The notes below the pieces were generated by a model that saw only the letters and a list, made by a program, of their open reading frames with translations, had not been told where the DNA came from and ran no database searches. Positions 36,072 through 44,201 of a stretch of 64,000 nucleotides of DNA are shown here, in pieces (the stretch's first letter is position 1; each line of letters starts with the position of its first letter). The translations under genes were made by a program, and so were the position numbers. Source of the stretch: Paenibacillus sp. FSL H8-0548 (GTDB lineage Bacteria > Bacillota > Bacilli > Paenibacillales > Paenibacillaceae); assembly GCF_038630985.1 (NCBI RefSeq), contig NZ_CP152049.1, forward strand, positions 4,855,501 through 4,919,500. Reading direction: 5' to 3'.

Positions 36072-36103
36072 AAAAAAACAGTCCACGAAATTAATCGTGG
36101 ACT
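36072..36103 (-). terminator. Intrinsic terminator behind a tRNA-like remnant
   Basis: AGTCCACG (36080-36087) and CGTGGACT (36096-36103) form a perfect stem with an eight-base loop. On the minus strand a T-run follows (TGTTTTTTTG). It lies 15 bases downstream of the tRNA-like sequence. Confidence 0.8.
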
Positions 36104-36117
36104 TGAATGGTTTATTT

Positions 36118-36200
36118 AGTGGACCTGGGGGGAACGAACCGACGACCTCATCTCTCCACTGGCAGCGATGAGATACATTCCTGCACCAAGCGGATCCACT
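36118..36200 (-). pseudogene. Decayed tRNA-like sequence
   Basis: On the minus strand the ends AGTGGAT and GTCCACT can form a seven-pair acceptor. GTCGGTTCGTTC resembles a T-arm, and CTCATC/GATGAG may be a distorted anticodon stem. The T-stem does not close properly, the anticodon loop is too large, and no CCA is encoded. With the downstream terminator it looks like an eroded tRNA gene. Confidence 0.45.
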
Positions 36201-36296
36201 TAGCTTTAGACTGCTGCGTACTCCTGTAATATACCAAGCCTCTTGTCAACCAAAAACAACCTACATCAACTCTCAGGCGGCAAAAATTTGTATTCC

Positions 36297-39200
36297 TTAT
36301 GGATTAATATATTGCAAGTATAGAAGCATTCGCCTAAGCATCACGGCGCTTTGCGCTCTGGAGGCACTCGCTTTGGGAGCAAATGTCGTACCCGTCATTC
36401 CCTGAATGATTTCGATTCCGACCAACTGCTCCGTCGCATCGGTCGCCCAATTGGAAATTTCAGCTCCGTCGGCAAATGACAGCAGCGTATCTGTGTTCTC
36501 TGTCGGTATCATTTTCCCAGCGAACGAGATTGCTCTTATGATCATAACAGCCATCTGTTCTCGGGTGATGCTGGCATTTGGACGGAATGAGCCGTCTTCA
36601 TAACCGGTGATCAAGCCTGCTCGCTGCGCCGTGCCTACCGATCCGGCGTACCAATTCGCCGCTGTCACGTCCGTAAACGGTTCGCCTGCGCTTGCCTCGG
36701 ATAATCCGAGCGCTCGTACAAGCAACGCTGCGAATTCAGCGCGAGTGATCGTATTTTCCGGATAAAACCTTCCATCAGGCAAACCGTCTATGATCAGCTT
36801 GTTCGCCAGCAGCTCGATATCCTTTTGCGCCCAATGTTCGCGTAAATCCAAGAACGTTCGATCAGATTGAATGACCGTATATACACCGCCTTGAACCACA
36901 TGGATGGTCACGGTTCCATCGCTTGCAAATGATGAAGGCACAAAATGCATCTTGTTTTTCGCATCTATCCATACGACCGTTGCTTTGTCCGAATCGACCG
37001 CAGCCAACTGGTCACTCTTCCGTTGTACGTAGATACCGCGCCAATCGCTAACGGCCTGACCGTCAATGTCCAGCGAAATCAGGATCGGCTGCTCAAGCAA
37101 TGGAACGGCACCTTGTTTTTTGATCGTTTCCTGCAAGGAAAGATTTGCCGCATCGGACACCTGGATAATCGTTGTCGCAAGGTTTCCTTCCTTAGGCATG
37201 TTCCCGATTACGCGGAACGGAATCCACAAGCGGTTTCCGTTCACCGTCACCTGAACGCCAGCATCAGGTTGTTCGTACCTCACACTCTGAAGAAACTCAG
37301 TTGGCATACTCACCTTAACTGCTGGACCAAGTCCATCAACGACAATAAAGACATTTGTTTGGCCAGAGCTCAGCGACTTGGTCAACTGCTCCGTTGTCAA
37401 GTGAAGCACATTCACGAGTTGTCCGTCAGCCGTCAGCTCAGTCGTAACACTTACCTCCGTACGGATGCCGCCGAGCATAATGGTAGCCGTGTCCGGGGCA
37501 ACGGTTCCTTGATTCCCAGAAACCGAACCGGGAGATGAAGGCCCGATGTCAGTAATGGCGATCTCTTTAACCGATTCATTGCCTGCCAAATCCTTGGCAT
37601 AGACAGTGTAGACGCCATTCGAGGTGACGCTGAATTTCTTCGCGGCTAAGATAGCAGTTCCAGCACCATCCACAAAATCATTTATACCATGACTTTCCTT
37701 CATCCAAGCAAGATTCGTCAACGTATTGCCTACCGCAATCCCAAATATGTTTTCAGTTACCGTTACGTCTTTTCCCAAACCGCCGTTCTCTCCAGCGACT
37801 AAAGTAAGAATTGGCGAAATCGATACAATGCGAATTCCACTCGTATCCACAGCGGTATACGCAAGTGAAGCAGTGTCACCGTTCAACATCGCAATGTTCG
37901 AGCCGGTTGGGAGATCCAGTCGCGGAGCGATGTCAATGCCATCCTCGTCCGCGAGTCCTTCCGATACTTCGTATGAGAAGGAAAGCTCGTTCATTGGCAC
38001 TCCGCGTACTCCCGAATAAAGGGCGTAGACGATTTCGGACGCATCACCAGTACCAATGATGAGTGGAACCCTTGGCGTACCAGTAACGATTACATCATAA
38101 GCGTACTTCAAAGTAAAGCGTAATACCCCGCTGTTTCCATAAAGATCTTCAGCAGGCACTATCAACACCAATTCGATCCAAGATGCTTCAAACTGCTCCA
38201 GACTGGCATATAAAGCTGCGGCAGCCGTATCCAGCTGATTCTGGGTTTGATTCGCCGAATCGTCTGCTATGCCTTGCCCAGCCAAGATTGCCGCTTGCAA
38301 AATCGCTCTAGCCGCACCGGACGTCTCTCCTACTTCCGTACCTTCAGGATGATCCATCAACGCCTGATTCGCCTCTGCAATCCGCGCTTCCAATGCGGCA
38401 GCATCGCCAGCTTGAATAATCGCTCCTTCGAATACTTCTACCGCAGCGCTCAAACTAGCGGCAGCCGTATCCAGCTGATTCTGAGTTTGATTCGCCGAAT
38501 CGTCTGCTATGCCTTGCCCAGCCGAAATTGCCGCTTGCAAAATCGCTCTAGCCGCACCCGACGTCTCTCCTACTTCCGTACCTTCCGGATGATCTGTCAA
38601 CACCTGATTCGCCTCTGCAATCCGCGCTTCCAATGCGGTTACGTCGGCAGTAACGATTTCATTGGAGAATGCCTGAATCATCGCGTTCAAATCGGCGGCA
38701 GCGCCATTCAAATCGGAAACTGTAGTTGCAAAAGTGATCAAATCGACAAATAGCTCAGCATTGTCAAGTGCATCCATCAAATCATGATAATACTCCGACG
38801 ACACTTGTCCGATATCTGTGCCTGGCAAATGATTTTTTAGCAACTGCTTTGACGTAGTCATCGCATCGAATAAAGCTGTACTATCAACAAATGTGAACCC
38901 TTTGCTGAGCGCAAAAGATTGTACGACTGAACCTGAGAAACCAAAAATCTTTAAATCGGCCGGAATTGCTTGATTGTTGTTGAATGCGAGTGGATCAATG
39001 ACTGTCGATCTGCTTAGCAGCGACACGCTTGATAAATTGTTATAACGGAATGCGTAACCCCCAATACTCGTTACACTATCAGGGATCACTACGCTTGTGA
39101 GCAGGTTGTTTCTAAAAGCAAAATCACTAATCATTGTCAAATTGTTCGATAGGTTCACGCTTGTGAGCAAATTATCTTTGAATACTTCCTGTCCTAAGCT

Positions 39201-39599
39201 TGTGACACTATCAGGGAGAACAAGGGTGGTAAGCATATTTTTTTGAAATGCTCTTTCGCCAATACTTGTTAAGTTTTCCGGGAAGTCCACACTCGTGAGA
39301 AAGTTATATCCAAATGCATCATTGCCAATACTCGTCAGACTGTTCGGAAAAACCACGCTTGTGATATCGGTAATATAAAATGCCGTTTCTCCAATTGCAG
39401 TGACCGGTAATCCTCCCAATTTATTCGGAATAATAATATCCACGGCAGCACCTCTAGGGAAATCCGTAATTGTTGCATGCTGGCCGTCAGTCGTATACGT
39501 ATAATTGCCCTCCTTGAGCGCATACGCATATGGGACCTGCGATAGGGACGTCCAACAAATAACCAAAGCAAGCAATGGGAAAAAAGCTGATTTTTTCAT
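36297..39599 (-). CDS. S-layer-anchored surface protein with BspA leucine-rich repeats
   Basis: An 1100-residue exported protein. Signal peptide about 1-27. Residues about 55-235 hold BspA-type leucine-rich repeats of 23 residues (LTSIGNDAFGYNFLTSV, LTSIGERAFQKNMLTTL). Residues about 245-470 are helical FIVAR-like units, including two almost identical 80-residue copies (about 318-397 and 398-477; each with EGTEVGETSGAARAILQAAI). Residues 480-900 form Ig/beta-rich modules. Three SLH domains lie at about 917-1095 (FLDLREHWAQKDIELLANKL; FTDVTAANWYAGSVGTAQRA; ISNWATDATEQLVG), anchoring it to pyruvylated wall polymer. AAAGGAG precedes the ATG. Adhesion or polymer binding is probable; the ligand is unknown. 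Confidence 0.87.
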   Translation of the reverse strand: MKKSAFFPLLALVICWTSLSQVPYAYALKEGNYTYTTDGQHATITDFPRGAAVDIIIPNKLGGLPVTAIGETAFYITDITSVVFPNSLTSIGNDAFGYNFLTSVDFPENLTSIGERAFQKNMLTTLVLPDSVTSLGQEVFKDNLLTSVNLSNNLTMISDFAFRNNLLTSVVIPDSVTSIGGYAFRYNNLSSVSLLSRSTVIDPLAFNNNQAIPADLKIFGFSGSVVQSFALSKGFTFVDSTALFDAMTTSKQLLKNHLPGTDIGQVSSEYYHDLMDALDNAELFVDLITFATTVSDLNGAAADLNAMIQAFSNEIVTADVTALEARIAEANQVLTDHPEGTEVGETSGAARAILQAAISAGQGIADDSANQTQNQLDTAAASLSAAVEVFEGAIIQAGDAAALEARIAEANQALMDHPEGTEVGETSGAARAILQAAILAGQGIADDSANQTQNQLDTAAAALYASLEQFEASWIELVLIVPAEDLYGNSGVLRFTLKYAYDVIVTGTPRVPLIIGTGDASEIVYALYSGVRGVPMNELSFSYEVSEGLADEDGIDIAPRLDLPTGSNIAMLNGDTASLAYTAVDTSGIRIVSISPILTLVAGENGGLGKDVTVTENIFGIAVGNTLTNLAWMKESHGINDFVDGAGTAILAAKKFSVTSNGVYTVYAKDLAGNESVKEIAITDIGPSSPGSVSGNQGTVAPDTATIMLGGIRTEVSVTTELTADGQLVNVLHLTTEQLTKSLSSGQTNVFIVVDGLGPAVKVSMPTEFLQSVRYEQPDAGVQVTVNGNRLWIPFRVIGNMPKEGNLATTIIQVSDAANLSLQETIKKQGAVPLLEQPILISLDIDGQAVSDWRGIYVQRKSDQLAAVDSDKATVVWIDAKNKMHFVPSSFASDGTVTIHVVQGGVYTVIQSDRTFLDLREHWAQKDIELLANKLIIDGLPDGRFYPENTITRAEFAALLVRALGLSEASAGEPFTDVTAANWYAGSVGTAQRAGLITGYEDGSFRPNASITREQMAVMIIRAISFAGKMIPTENTDTLLSFADGAEISNWATDATEQLVGIEIIQGMTGTTFAPKASASRAQSAVMLRRMLLYLQYINP

Positions 39600-40239
39600 A
39601 TTTTATCTCCTTTCTGTACTTTTGCCACCGTCTTACATTGTATCAACGACCAATAAATGAATAATGAAAGATTCTGTCGTTAATTAGCTAAAAACCGCGA
39701 AGCATCGAGCCTTCGCGGTTTTTCAATTGACGAAAAAATATTTTTTTGTCATCACATCAGCGTGCGAACATGTTGAATTCCATGTAAATCAATAGAGGTG
39801 GAACGTGCTTTTCACTTGTCCTTGTATCCTGCATCCATTGATTGAAAAGCAATTCTTGTTTGTATCGGGAGAAAACTTACCGTTTCGATCATTTCAATAT
39901 CAGCTGAAAATAAAAACTAACGGACAGATGAGTCGCTGCTAGCGATGCGCTTCCTTATTAGCAATTGCCAACGGTCGTGCATGTGAAACGTTTCCATTAG
40001 TGTTCTCTTACTACATATAAGGAAGTAATAAAATTACTAATTTGTTGTTTTTGATAAATCAAATCTTAATCTTTCCACACATAGGGAATTTCAAAACAAC
40101 CAATGCTTTATTGACAATAGTGTCGATGCGGATACGGTATTTATAAGATACCCTTCCGCAAGCTCATCTAAATGAATTTCCTACAAAAATGGATTTCTTA
40201 CAACTTAAAAATATGATGTTAAAATTCCCAAGACCATTG
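39600..40239. other. 650-base region with orphan terminator and interspersed repeat
   Basis: No open gene is visible. A strong bidirectional terminator lies at 39690-39723. The isolated palindrome GAAACGTTTC lies at 39985-39994. Two AAATGGATTT-type repeat units (AAATGAATTTCCTACA and AAATGGATTTCTTACA) lie at 40168-40206; the same family recurs at 41118-41310 and 41454-41650. Confidence 0.45.
39690..39723. terminator. Bidirectional intrinsic terminator
   Basis: AAAAACCGCGAAG (39690-39702) and CTTCGCGGTTTTT (39711-39723) form a perfect 13-base stem with an eight-base loop and T-runs on both strands. It lies 90 bases upstream of the SLH-protein gene and has no adjacent convergent gene. Confidence 0.85.
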
Positions 40240-40314
40240 TATAATAATTCCATGTGACGAAGAACGTCCTCATCCATCTTTTGATGGTTTGGGGGCGTTT
40301 TTTTATTTCTAATA
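40218..40314 (+). promoter_or_regulatory. Promoter and leader terminator before the nuclease-like gene
   Basis: A TATAAT -10 lies at 40240-40245 with a weak -35 near 40217-40223. The predicted transcript immediately forms a hairpin (40263-40278 with 40283-40299, one internal loop), followed by seven Ts (40298-40304). The ribosome binding site AAGGAG follows at about 40315. The arrangement looks like an attenuator. Confidence 0.6.
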
Positions 40315-40328
40315 AGGAGTTGGTGGGG

Positions 40329-41006
40329 ATGAAAGGATTCCTTGAAGCGCATTCGGCATTTATCCAATATCACTTGGACCGTCGCTCGGGTGAAAGGAGG
40401 GGAAGACTGGAAAGAGGACATCAGCATGCAGAAGAACTATTCGCAAAAAATATATGGTGGCCAATGAAAGGTCATTTCGATCATTTGCATCCGGAATATG
40501 AGGTATTAGATTGGCGGGGTAGACCCTACTTTGCAGATTATTTGATTATGCCGGAATCATGGAGAATTCTCATAGAAATTAAGGGCTTCGGAGAGCATGT
40601 GACTAATATGGATCGCAAAAAGTATTGTAATGAGCTAAATCGAGAAACGTTTCTTAAAGGCATGGGGTTTCATGTCATTTCGTTTGCCTACGATGATGTA
40701 GCTCATCGACCAGAGCTCTGTATTTATCTACTCCGCACGGTGCTCAGTCGATTCGAATCAGTGAATTCAAAGGTAGAACGAGTATATTTCGCAGATCAAG
40801 AGATCATTCGATTCGCTATATTTCTAGCTCGTCCGATTCGACCCATCGATATCTCTAGACATTTCTCAATCGATCATCGAACAGCATTAGGGCATCTGCA
40901 ACGACTTTGTAAGAAGGGTTGGTTATTACCGATTTATCACGGGACAGGGCAACGAGTTCTATATTATGAATTAACACGGCAAGGATTGGATAGTGGCTTA
41001 TGGTAA
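40329..41006 (+). CDS. PD-(D/E)XK-like protein with predicted C-terminal winged helix
   Basis: A 225-residue protein I do not assign to a named family. Residues about 55-145 carry a PD-(D/E)XK-like core: YFADYLIMP (Asp), then WRILIEIKGFGEH (Glu-x-Lys), then a helix with RETFLKGMGFHVISFAYDDV. This fits DUF559/Vsr-type nuclease folds. Residues about 155-225 look like a winged helix (IRPIDISRHFSIDHRTALGHLQRLCKKGW). AAGGAG nine bases before ATG 40329 sets the start; the earlier GTG at 40254 lies in the leader hairpin and is rejected. A nicking or sequence-specific endonuclease or a DNA-binding regulator are both possible. Flanking repeats make it unusual. Confidence 0.6.
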   Translation: MKGFLEAHSAFIQYHLDRRSGERRGRLERGHQHAEELFAKNIWWPMKGHFDHLHPEYEVLDWRGRPYFADYLIMPESWRILIEIKGFGEHVTNMDRKKYCNELNRETFLKGMGFHVISFAYDDVAHRPELCIYLLRTVLSRFESVNSKVERVYFADQEIIRFAIFLARPIRPIDISRHFSIDHRTALGHLQRLCKKGWLLPIYHGTGQRVLYYELTRQGLDSGLW

Positions 41007-41034
41007 CCTACAGTTTAATTGAAGATTAGAATGT

Positions 41035-41088
41035 TGCGGGTGCGGGTGCGGGTGCGGGTGCGGGTGCGGGTGCGGGTGCGGGTGCGGG
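41035..41088. repeat. (TGCGGG)9 hexanucleotide tandem repeat
   Basis: Nine perfect head-to-tail TGCGGG units. The nine GGG tracts spaced by three bases fit the G-quadruplex pattern on the plus strand. Such a perfect hexamer array is prone to slippage. It lies 29 bases after the nuclease-like gene. Confidence 0.95.
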
Positions 41089-41115
41089 ATTTTCTAGTTT
41101 TCCACTCTACCCGCT

Positions 41116-41776
41116 ATAACTAAATGGATTTCCTACAGTTAGTATATCCTTGGGCGGAACATTCCTATAACTAAATGGATTTTGTCCAACTAGTTTGATC
41201 AAAATGTACCATTTCATTCGAAATACTCAAATCTAAATGTAGATTTTCCATTTAGTAACCTAATAAATCAATAAAACGTCCAAACTAACTACATAAAATC
41301 CATTTAGTATCACTCTAAAAGGTTCCAGCTTTTCAGAGCTCCCTGCGCGCGGCACGAGCGCCCCCGTAAAGCGGTTCAATTCCTGCTCTACATCTCCAAC
41401 AAATCAAAAAAAGCTACCCGAAGGTAGCGTTTTATCATCGATTTGGTGGAGATAACTAAATGGATTTCCTACAGTTAGTATATCCTTGGGCGGAACATTC
41501 CTATAACTAAATGGATTTTGTCCAACTAGTTTGATCAAAATGTACCATTTCATTCGAAATACTCAAATCTAAATGTAGATTTTCCATTTAGTAACCTAAT
41601 AAATCAATAAAACGTCCAAACTAACTACATAAAATCCATTTAGTATCACTCTAAAAGGTTCCAGCTTTTCAGAGCTCCGTGCGCGCGGCACGAGCGCCCC
41701 CGCAAAGCGGTTCAATTCCAGCTCTACATCTCCACACAAAAAAAAGCTACCCGAAGGTAGCGTATTATCATCGATT

Positions 41777-41785
<9 letters not shown>
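41116..41785. repeat. 336-bp tandem direct duplication ending in tRNA 3' sequence
   Basis: Copy A (about 41116-41451) and copy B (about 41452-41785) are nearly identical; B differs by a few substitutions and small indels. Each contains interspersed AAATGGATTT units (one inverted as AAATCCATTT), a GC-rich CGCGCGGCACGAGCG segment, a GCTACC-CGAA-GGTAGC terminator hairpin (41413-41428 and 41746-41761) and the 3' end of tRNA-Ala. Only copy B is joined to the complete tRNA. Confidence 0.9.
41746..41761 (-). terminator. Intrinsic terminator of tRNA-Ala
   Basis: GCTACC and GGTAGC form a six-base stem with tetraloop CGAA (UUCG on the minus transcript), followed on the minus strand by a run of eight Ts. 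It lies 15 bases beyond the tRNA 3' end. Confidence 0.85.
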
Positions 41786-41852
<67 letters not shown>

Positions 41853-41867
41853 GTAATTCTTTATGTC

Positions 41868-41931
41868 GGTAGTCAATTCTTATCGGGAATTGTAACCTAC
41901 CACTCTGGACCGCCAACTGAGCTAAAGCACT
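41868..41931 (-). pseudogene. Truncated tRNA-like sequence next to tRNA-Ala
   Basis: On the minus strand GTGCTTTAGCTCAGTTGGCG is a clear tRNA acceptor-5' and D-arm sequence. What follows (GTCCAGAGTGGTAGG) does not make an anticodon arm or T-arm. It is probably a decayed neighbour of the tRNA-Ala gene. Confidence 0.6.
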
Positions 41932-41974
41932 AAATGACGACAAGATTGATCTTAGCACAAGGTTGCTAGAACTG

Positions 41975-42457
41975 TCAATCTTTATCTATCATGCCGTTCA
42001 GCGGGTGTTTGGAGAGCAGATTATTGAGCTCCTTCATGAACATATCGATGTCTTTGAATTGACGATATACGGATGCGAAACGGACGTAAGCTACCTCGTC
42101 GACCGGATAAAGCTCATTCATGACAATCGAACCGATATCGCTGCTGTCTACCTCGGCATGCGCCGTTGTGCGCAGCTCCTTCTCCACCTCAGATACGATT
42201 ACCTCCAAGCGCTCAACTGGCACAGGACGTTTCTCACAGGCGCGGATAAGACCACGCAATATTTTGTCTCGGCTAAACTCTTCACGGCTGCCATCTTTTT
42301 TGATCACAATCAGAGGCGTTTCTTCAATCATTTCAAAGGTAGTGAAGCGCCGACTGCATTTTTCGCATTCACGGCGTCGACGAATCGATTTGTTTTCGTT
42401 TGCAGGTCTGGAATCCAATACTTTTGTTCCGGCAAAATCGCAATATGGACATTTCAT
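41975..42457 (-). CDS. nrdR: Transcriptional repressor NrdR
   Basis: A 160-residue zinc-ribbon/ATP-cone regulator of ribonucleotide reductase genes. The zinc ribbon uses Cys3, Cys6, Cys31 and Cys34 (MKCPYC and CEKC). The ATP-cone domain (about 49-139) includes [24 protein letters not shown] lies upstream of the ATG. Length and sequence fit the family exactly. Its place near coaE, mutM and polA matches Bacillales. Confidence 0.96.
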   Translation of the reverse strand: MKCPYCDFAGTKVLDSRPANENKSIRRRRECEKCSRRFTTFEMIEETPLIVIKKDGSREEFSRDKILRGLIRACEKRPVPVERLEVIVSEVEKELRTTAHAEVDSSDIGSIVMNELYPVDEVAYVRFASVYRQFKDIDMFMKELNNLLSKHPLNGMIDKD

Positions 42458-42640
42458 GCTGCGTCAGCCTCCTTTCTGGGTTGTAAGAAGAAACGACTAC
42501 GTCGTCCTCATCTAAGGACAAGAAATTTCTTCCCAAAGTATAGGCGGAGTATGAATGCAAAATTCACACTTACCTATATTTCAAAAGCCTCTGAAAACGG
42601 GCATTCTTAAATATTTTTGATTTCCAACTAATTCCTGTAA

Positions 42641-42666
42641 TGAAGTTTTGATTTTTGCACATAATA
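42641..42666 (+). promoter_or_regulatory. Sigma-G-like promoter of the spore protein gene
   Basis: CATAATA (42660-42666) fits the sigma-G -10 consensus CATnhTA. GTAATG, about 17 bases upstream, approximates the -35 element. It lies 30 bases before the sasp start codon, as expected for forespore expression. Confidence 0.6.
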
Positions 42667-42696
42667 CTTTTACCAACCGCAAGGAGGTGAACATAC

Positions 42697-42915
42697 ATGA
42701 GCGCATCCCGCAGCAGTAACCAACTGGTAGTGCCACAAGCGACAGCTGCCCTTGATCAATTGAAATATGAAGTTGCTCAAGAGCTAGGCATCGCAATTCC
42801 GCAAGACGGATACTACGGCAACATGGCTACAAGAGACGCAGGCTCGATCGGTGGATCTATTACCCGTCGCCTGGTACAAATTGCCGAGCAATCTCTTGCA
42901 GGTCAATACAAATAA
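42697..42915 (+). CDS. Alpha/beta-type small acid-soluble spore protein
   Basis: A 72-residue DNA-binding spore protein. It contains the germination-protease site region YEVAQELGI and the conserved helix GSIGGSITRRLVQIAEQSL. Such proteins coat forespore DNA, protect it from UV and heat, and feed amino acids to germination. AAGGAGGTGA precedes the ATG. A sigma-G-like promoter lies upstream, and a long hairpin follows the gene. Confidence 0.95.
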   Translation: MSASRSSNQLVVPQATAALDQLKYEVAQELGIAIPQDGYYGNMATRDAGSIGGSITRRLVQIAEQSLAGQYK

Positions 42916-42942
42916 TGATTAATTACTTGTTGTATGAATAAC

Positions 42943-42990
42943 GGAAGCTTTGGTACGCCCGCCCACGAAGTGGCGGGCTTCCAAGGCTTC
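42943..42990 (+). terminator. Terminator after the spore protein gene
   Basis: A long GC-rich stem (GCCCGCC with GGCGGGC, extended by GGAAGC with GCTTCC-like flanks) lies 28 bases after the stop codon. A T-rich stretch (ATATTGTTTTC) follows on the plus strand. Confidence 0.75.
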
Positions 42991-43026
42991 ATATTGTTTT
43001 CGTTGTTGTTGGTGCAAAGCAGCAAA

Positions 43027-43593
43027 TTAGAGGCTCGGATATAGATCCTTGTACTTATTATAGTAGTAGAATACCCGTTTTACATAATGTCTGGTTTCTC
43101 CAAATGGAATTTGCTTTACTGATTCCATTTTACCGTCCCATACACCCGAGTCAAGCCATTTCCGAACGTTTCCAGGGCCAGCATTGTAAGCAGCTACAGC
43201 TGCAACTTTATTTTGATCAAACTGCTGATCCAAAGATTTCAAATACCATGAGCCGACCTGAAGGCTGACATCCGCACGATTTCGAAGCATGTCCTCATTT
43301 ACCTCGTTAAAGCCAGCCTTTTGCACAACCCAATCAGCCGTTTCTGGCATTATTTGCATGAGTCCAAGCGCGCCCTTTTTCGAATCCTTACCTGTCTTAT
43401 AATTGGTTTCACTCCGTATAATCGCAGCTACCAAATGAGGCTCCACGCCGTAATTTGAGGCGCTTGCACGAATGTCTTCCTTAAAGTGCACAGGATACAT
43501 CCAAACGGCGAGCCAATCTGATTTAAGAAACAAAATAGTCATAAGACCGAGCAGCAGTATGAGCAGAACTCTTTTCTTCTGCAGTACTCTCAT
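43027..43593 (-). CDS. Membrane-anchored lytic transglycosylase (SLT domain)
   Basis: A 188-residue protein with an N-terminal membrane anchor (about 8-30) and an SLT goose-lysozyme-like domain. The catalytic Glu is Glu62 in IIRSETNY. The downstream signatures GALGLMQIMPETA and AAYNAGPGNVRKWL are typical. It cleaves peptidoglycan with anhydromuramyl formation outside the membrane. The ATG overlaps the coaE stop in ATGA, so the genes are coupled. Confidence 0.92.
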   Translation of the reverse strand: MRVLQKKRVLLILLLGLMTILFLKSDWLAVWMYPVHFKEDIRASASNYGVEPHLVAAIIRSETNYKTGKDSKKGALGLMQIMPETADWVVQKAGFNEVNEDMLRNRADVSLQVGSWYLKSLDQQFDQNKVAAVAAYNAGPGNVRKWLDSGVWDGKMESVKQIPFGETRHYVKRVFYYYNKYKDLYPSL

Positions 43594-44186
43594 AGCAAGC
43601 TCTGGCTTTTCATAAATTGCTGTACCTGCATCTCTGTCTGTTCAAAAGTCCCACTATTATCAATCACCCAATCCGCTTTTTGACGCTTCTGCTCAATATT
43701 CATTTGCAGTGCTACCCGGCGGCGGGCTTCTTCCTCAGACAATTGATTGCGTTCCATTAAACGTGCATGCTGTACCTCAGCTGGAACATATACAACCATT
43801 ATACCCTCATATAGGTTCTCCTGCTTCGTTTCATACAAGAGCGGTATATCCGCAACGACTAAACGGTTAGGAAACTGCTCCGAATAGCTATGTAATCGAT
43901 TCTGCATAGTTGAGCGTATAGCAGGGTGGGTAATCGCTTCAAGCTTCGCTAACGAGGCTTTGTCCTTAAATACGATCTCCCCAAGTGCCTTTCGGTTAAG
44001 CGAACCGTCCTCTTCCAATACAGCTTGTCCAAACGTAGAGGCAATCGCCTCTAATGCTGGTTCACCCGGAAGAACGACTTCCCTTGCAACTTGATCGGCA
44101 TCGACCAGCAGTGCACCGCGTTCTACGAGCATTTGTGCGATTGTGCTTTTACCGCTGGCAATACCGCCGGTTAATCCGATTATCAT
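43590..44186 (-). CDS. coaE: Dephospho-CoA kinase CoaE
   Basis: A 198-residue kinase for the last step of coenzyme A synthesis. The P-loop is GLTGGIASGKST near residues 4-15. DADQVAREVV and a lid region with RNQLSEEEARRR follow. GTG at 44195 overlaps the ribosome binding site GAGGTG, so the ATG at 44186 is chosen. It lies between ytaF and the transglycosylase gene. Confidence 0.95.
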   Translation of the reverse strand: MIIGLTGGIASGKSTIAQMLVERGALLVDADQVAREVVLPGEPALEAIASTFGQAVLEEDGSLNRKALGEIVFKDKASLAKLEAITHPAIRSTMQNRLHSYSEQFPNRLVVADIPLLYETKQENLYEGIMVVYVPAEVQHARLMERNQLSEEEARRRVALQMNIEQKRQKADWVIDNSGTFEQTEMQVQQFMKSQSLL

Positions 44187-44201
44187 CCATTTCACCTCAA
44201 T

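Noticed and set aside
36945..37538. 197-codon plus-strand frame inside the surface-protein gene
   Set aside because: It is antisense to a well-supported SLH protein gene and has no ribosome binding site or domain.
39985..39994. LacI-type operator GAAACGTTTC
   Set aside because: A single ten-base palindrome with no regulator gene or promoter beside it; chance is likely.
40254..40328. 25-residue N-terminal extension of the nuclease-like protein
   Set aside because: It lies within the leader hairpin and lacks a ribosome binding site; ATG 40329 has AAGGAG.
41035..41088. CRISPR-like array
   Set aside because: The unit is only six bases with no spacers, and no cas gene is nearby.
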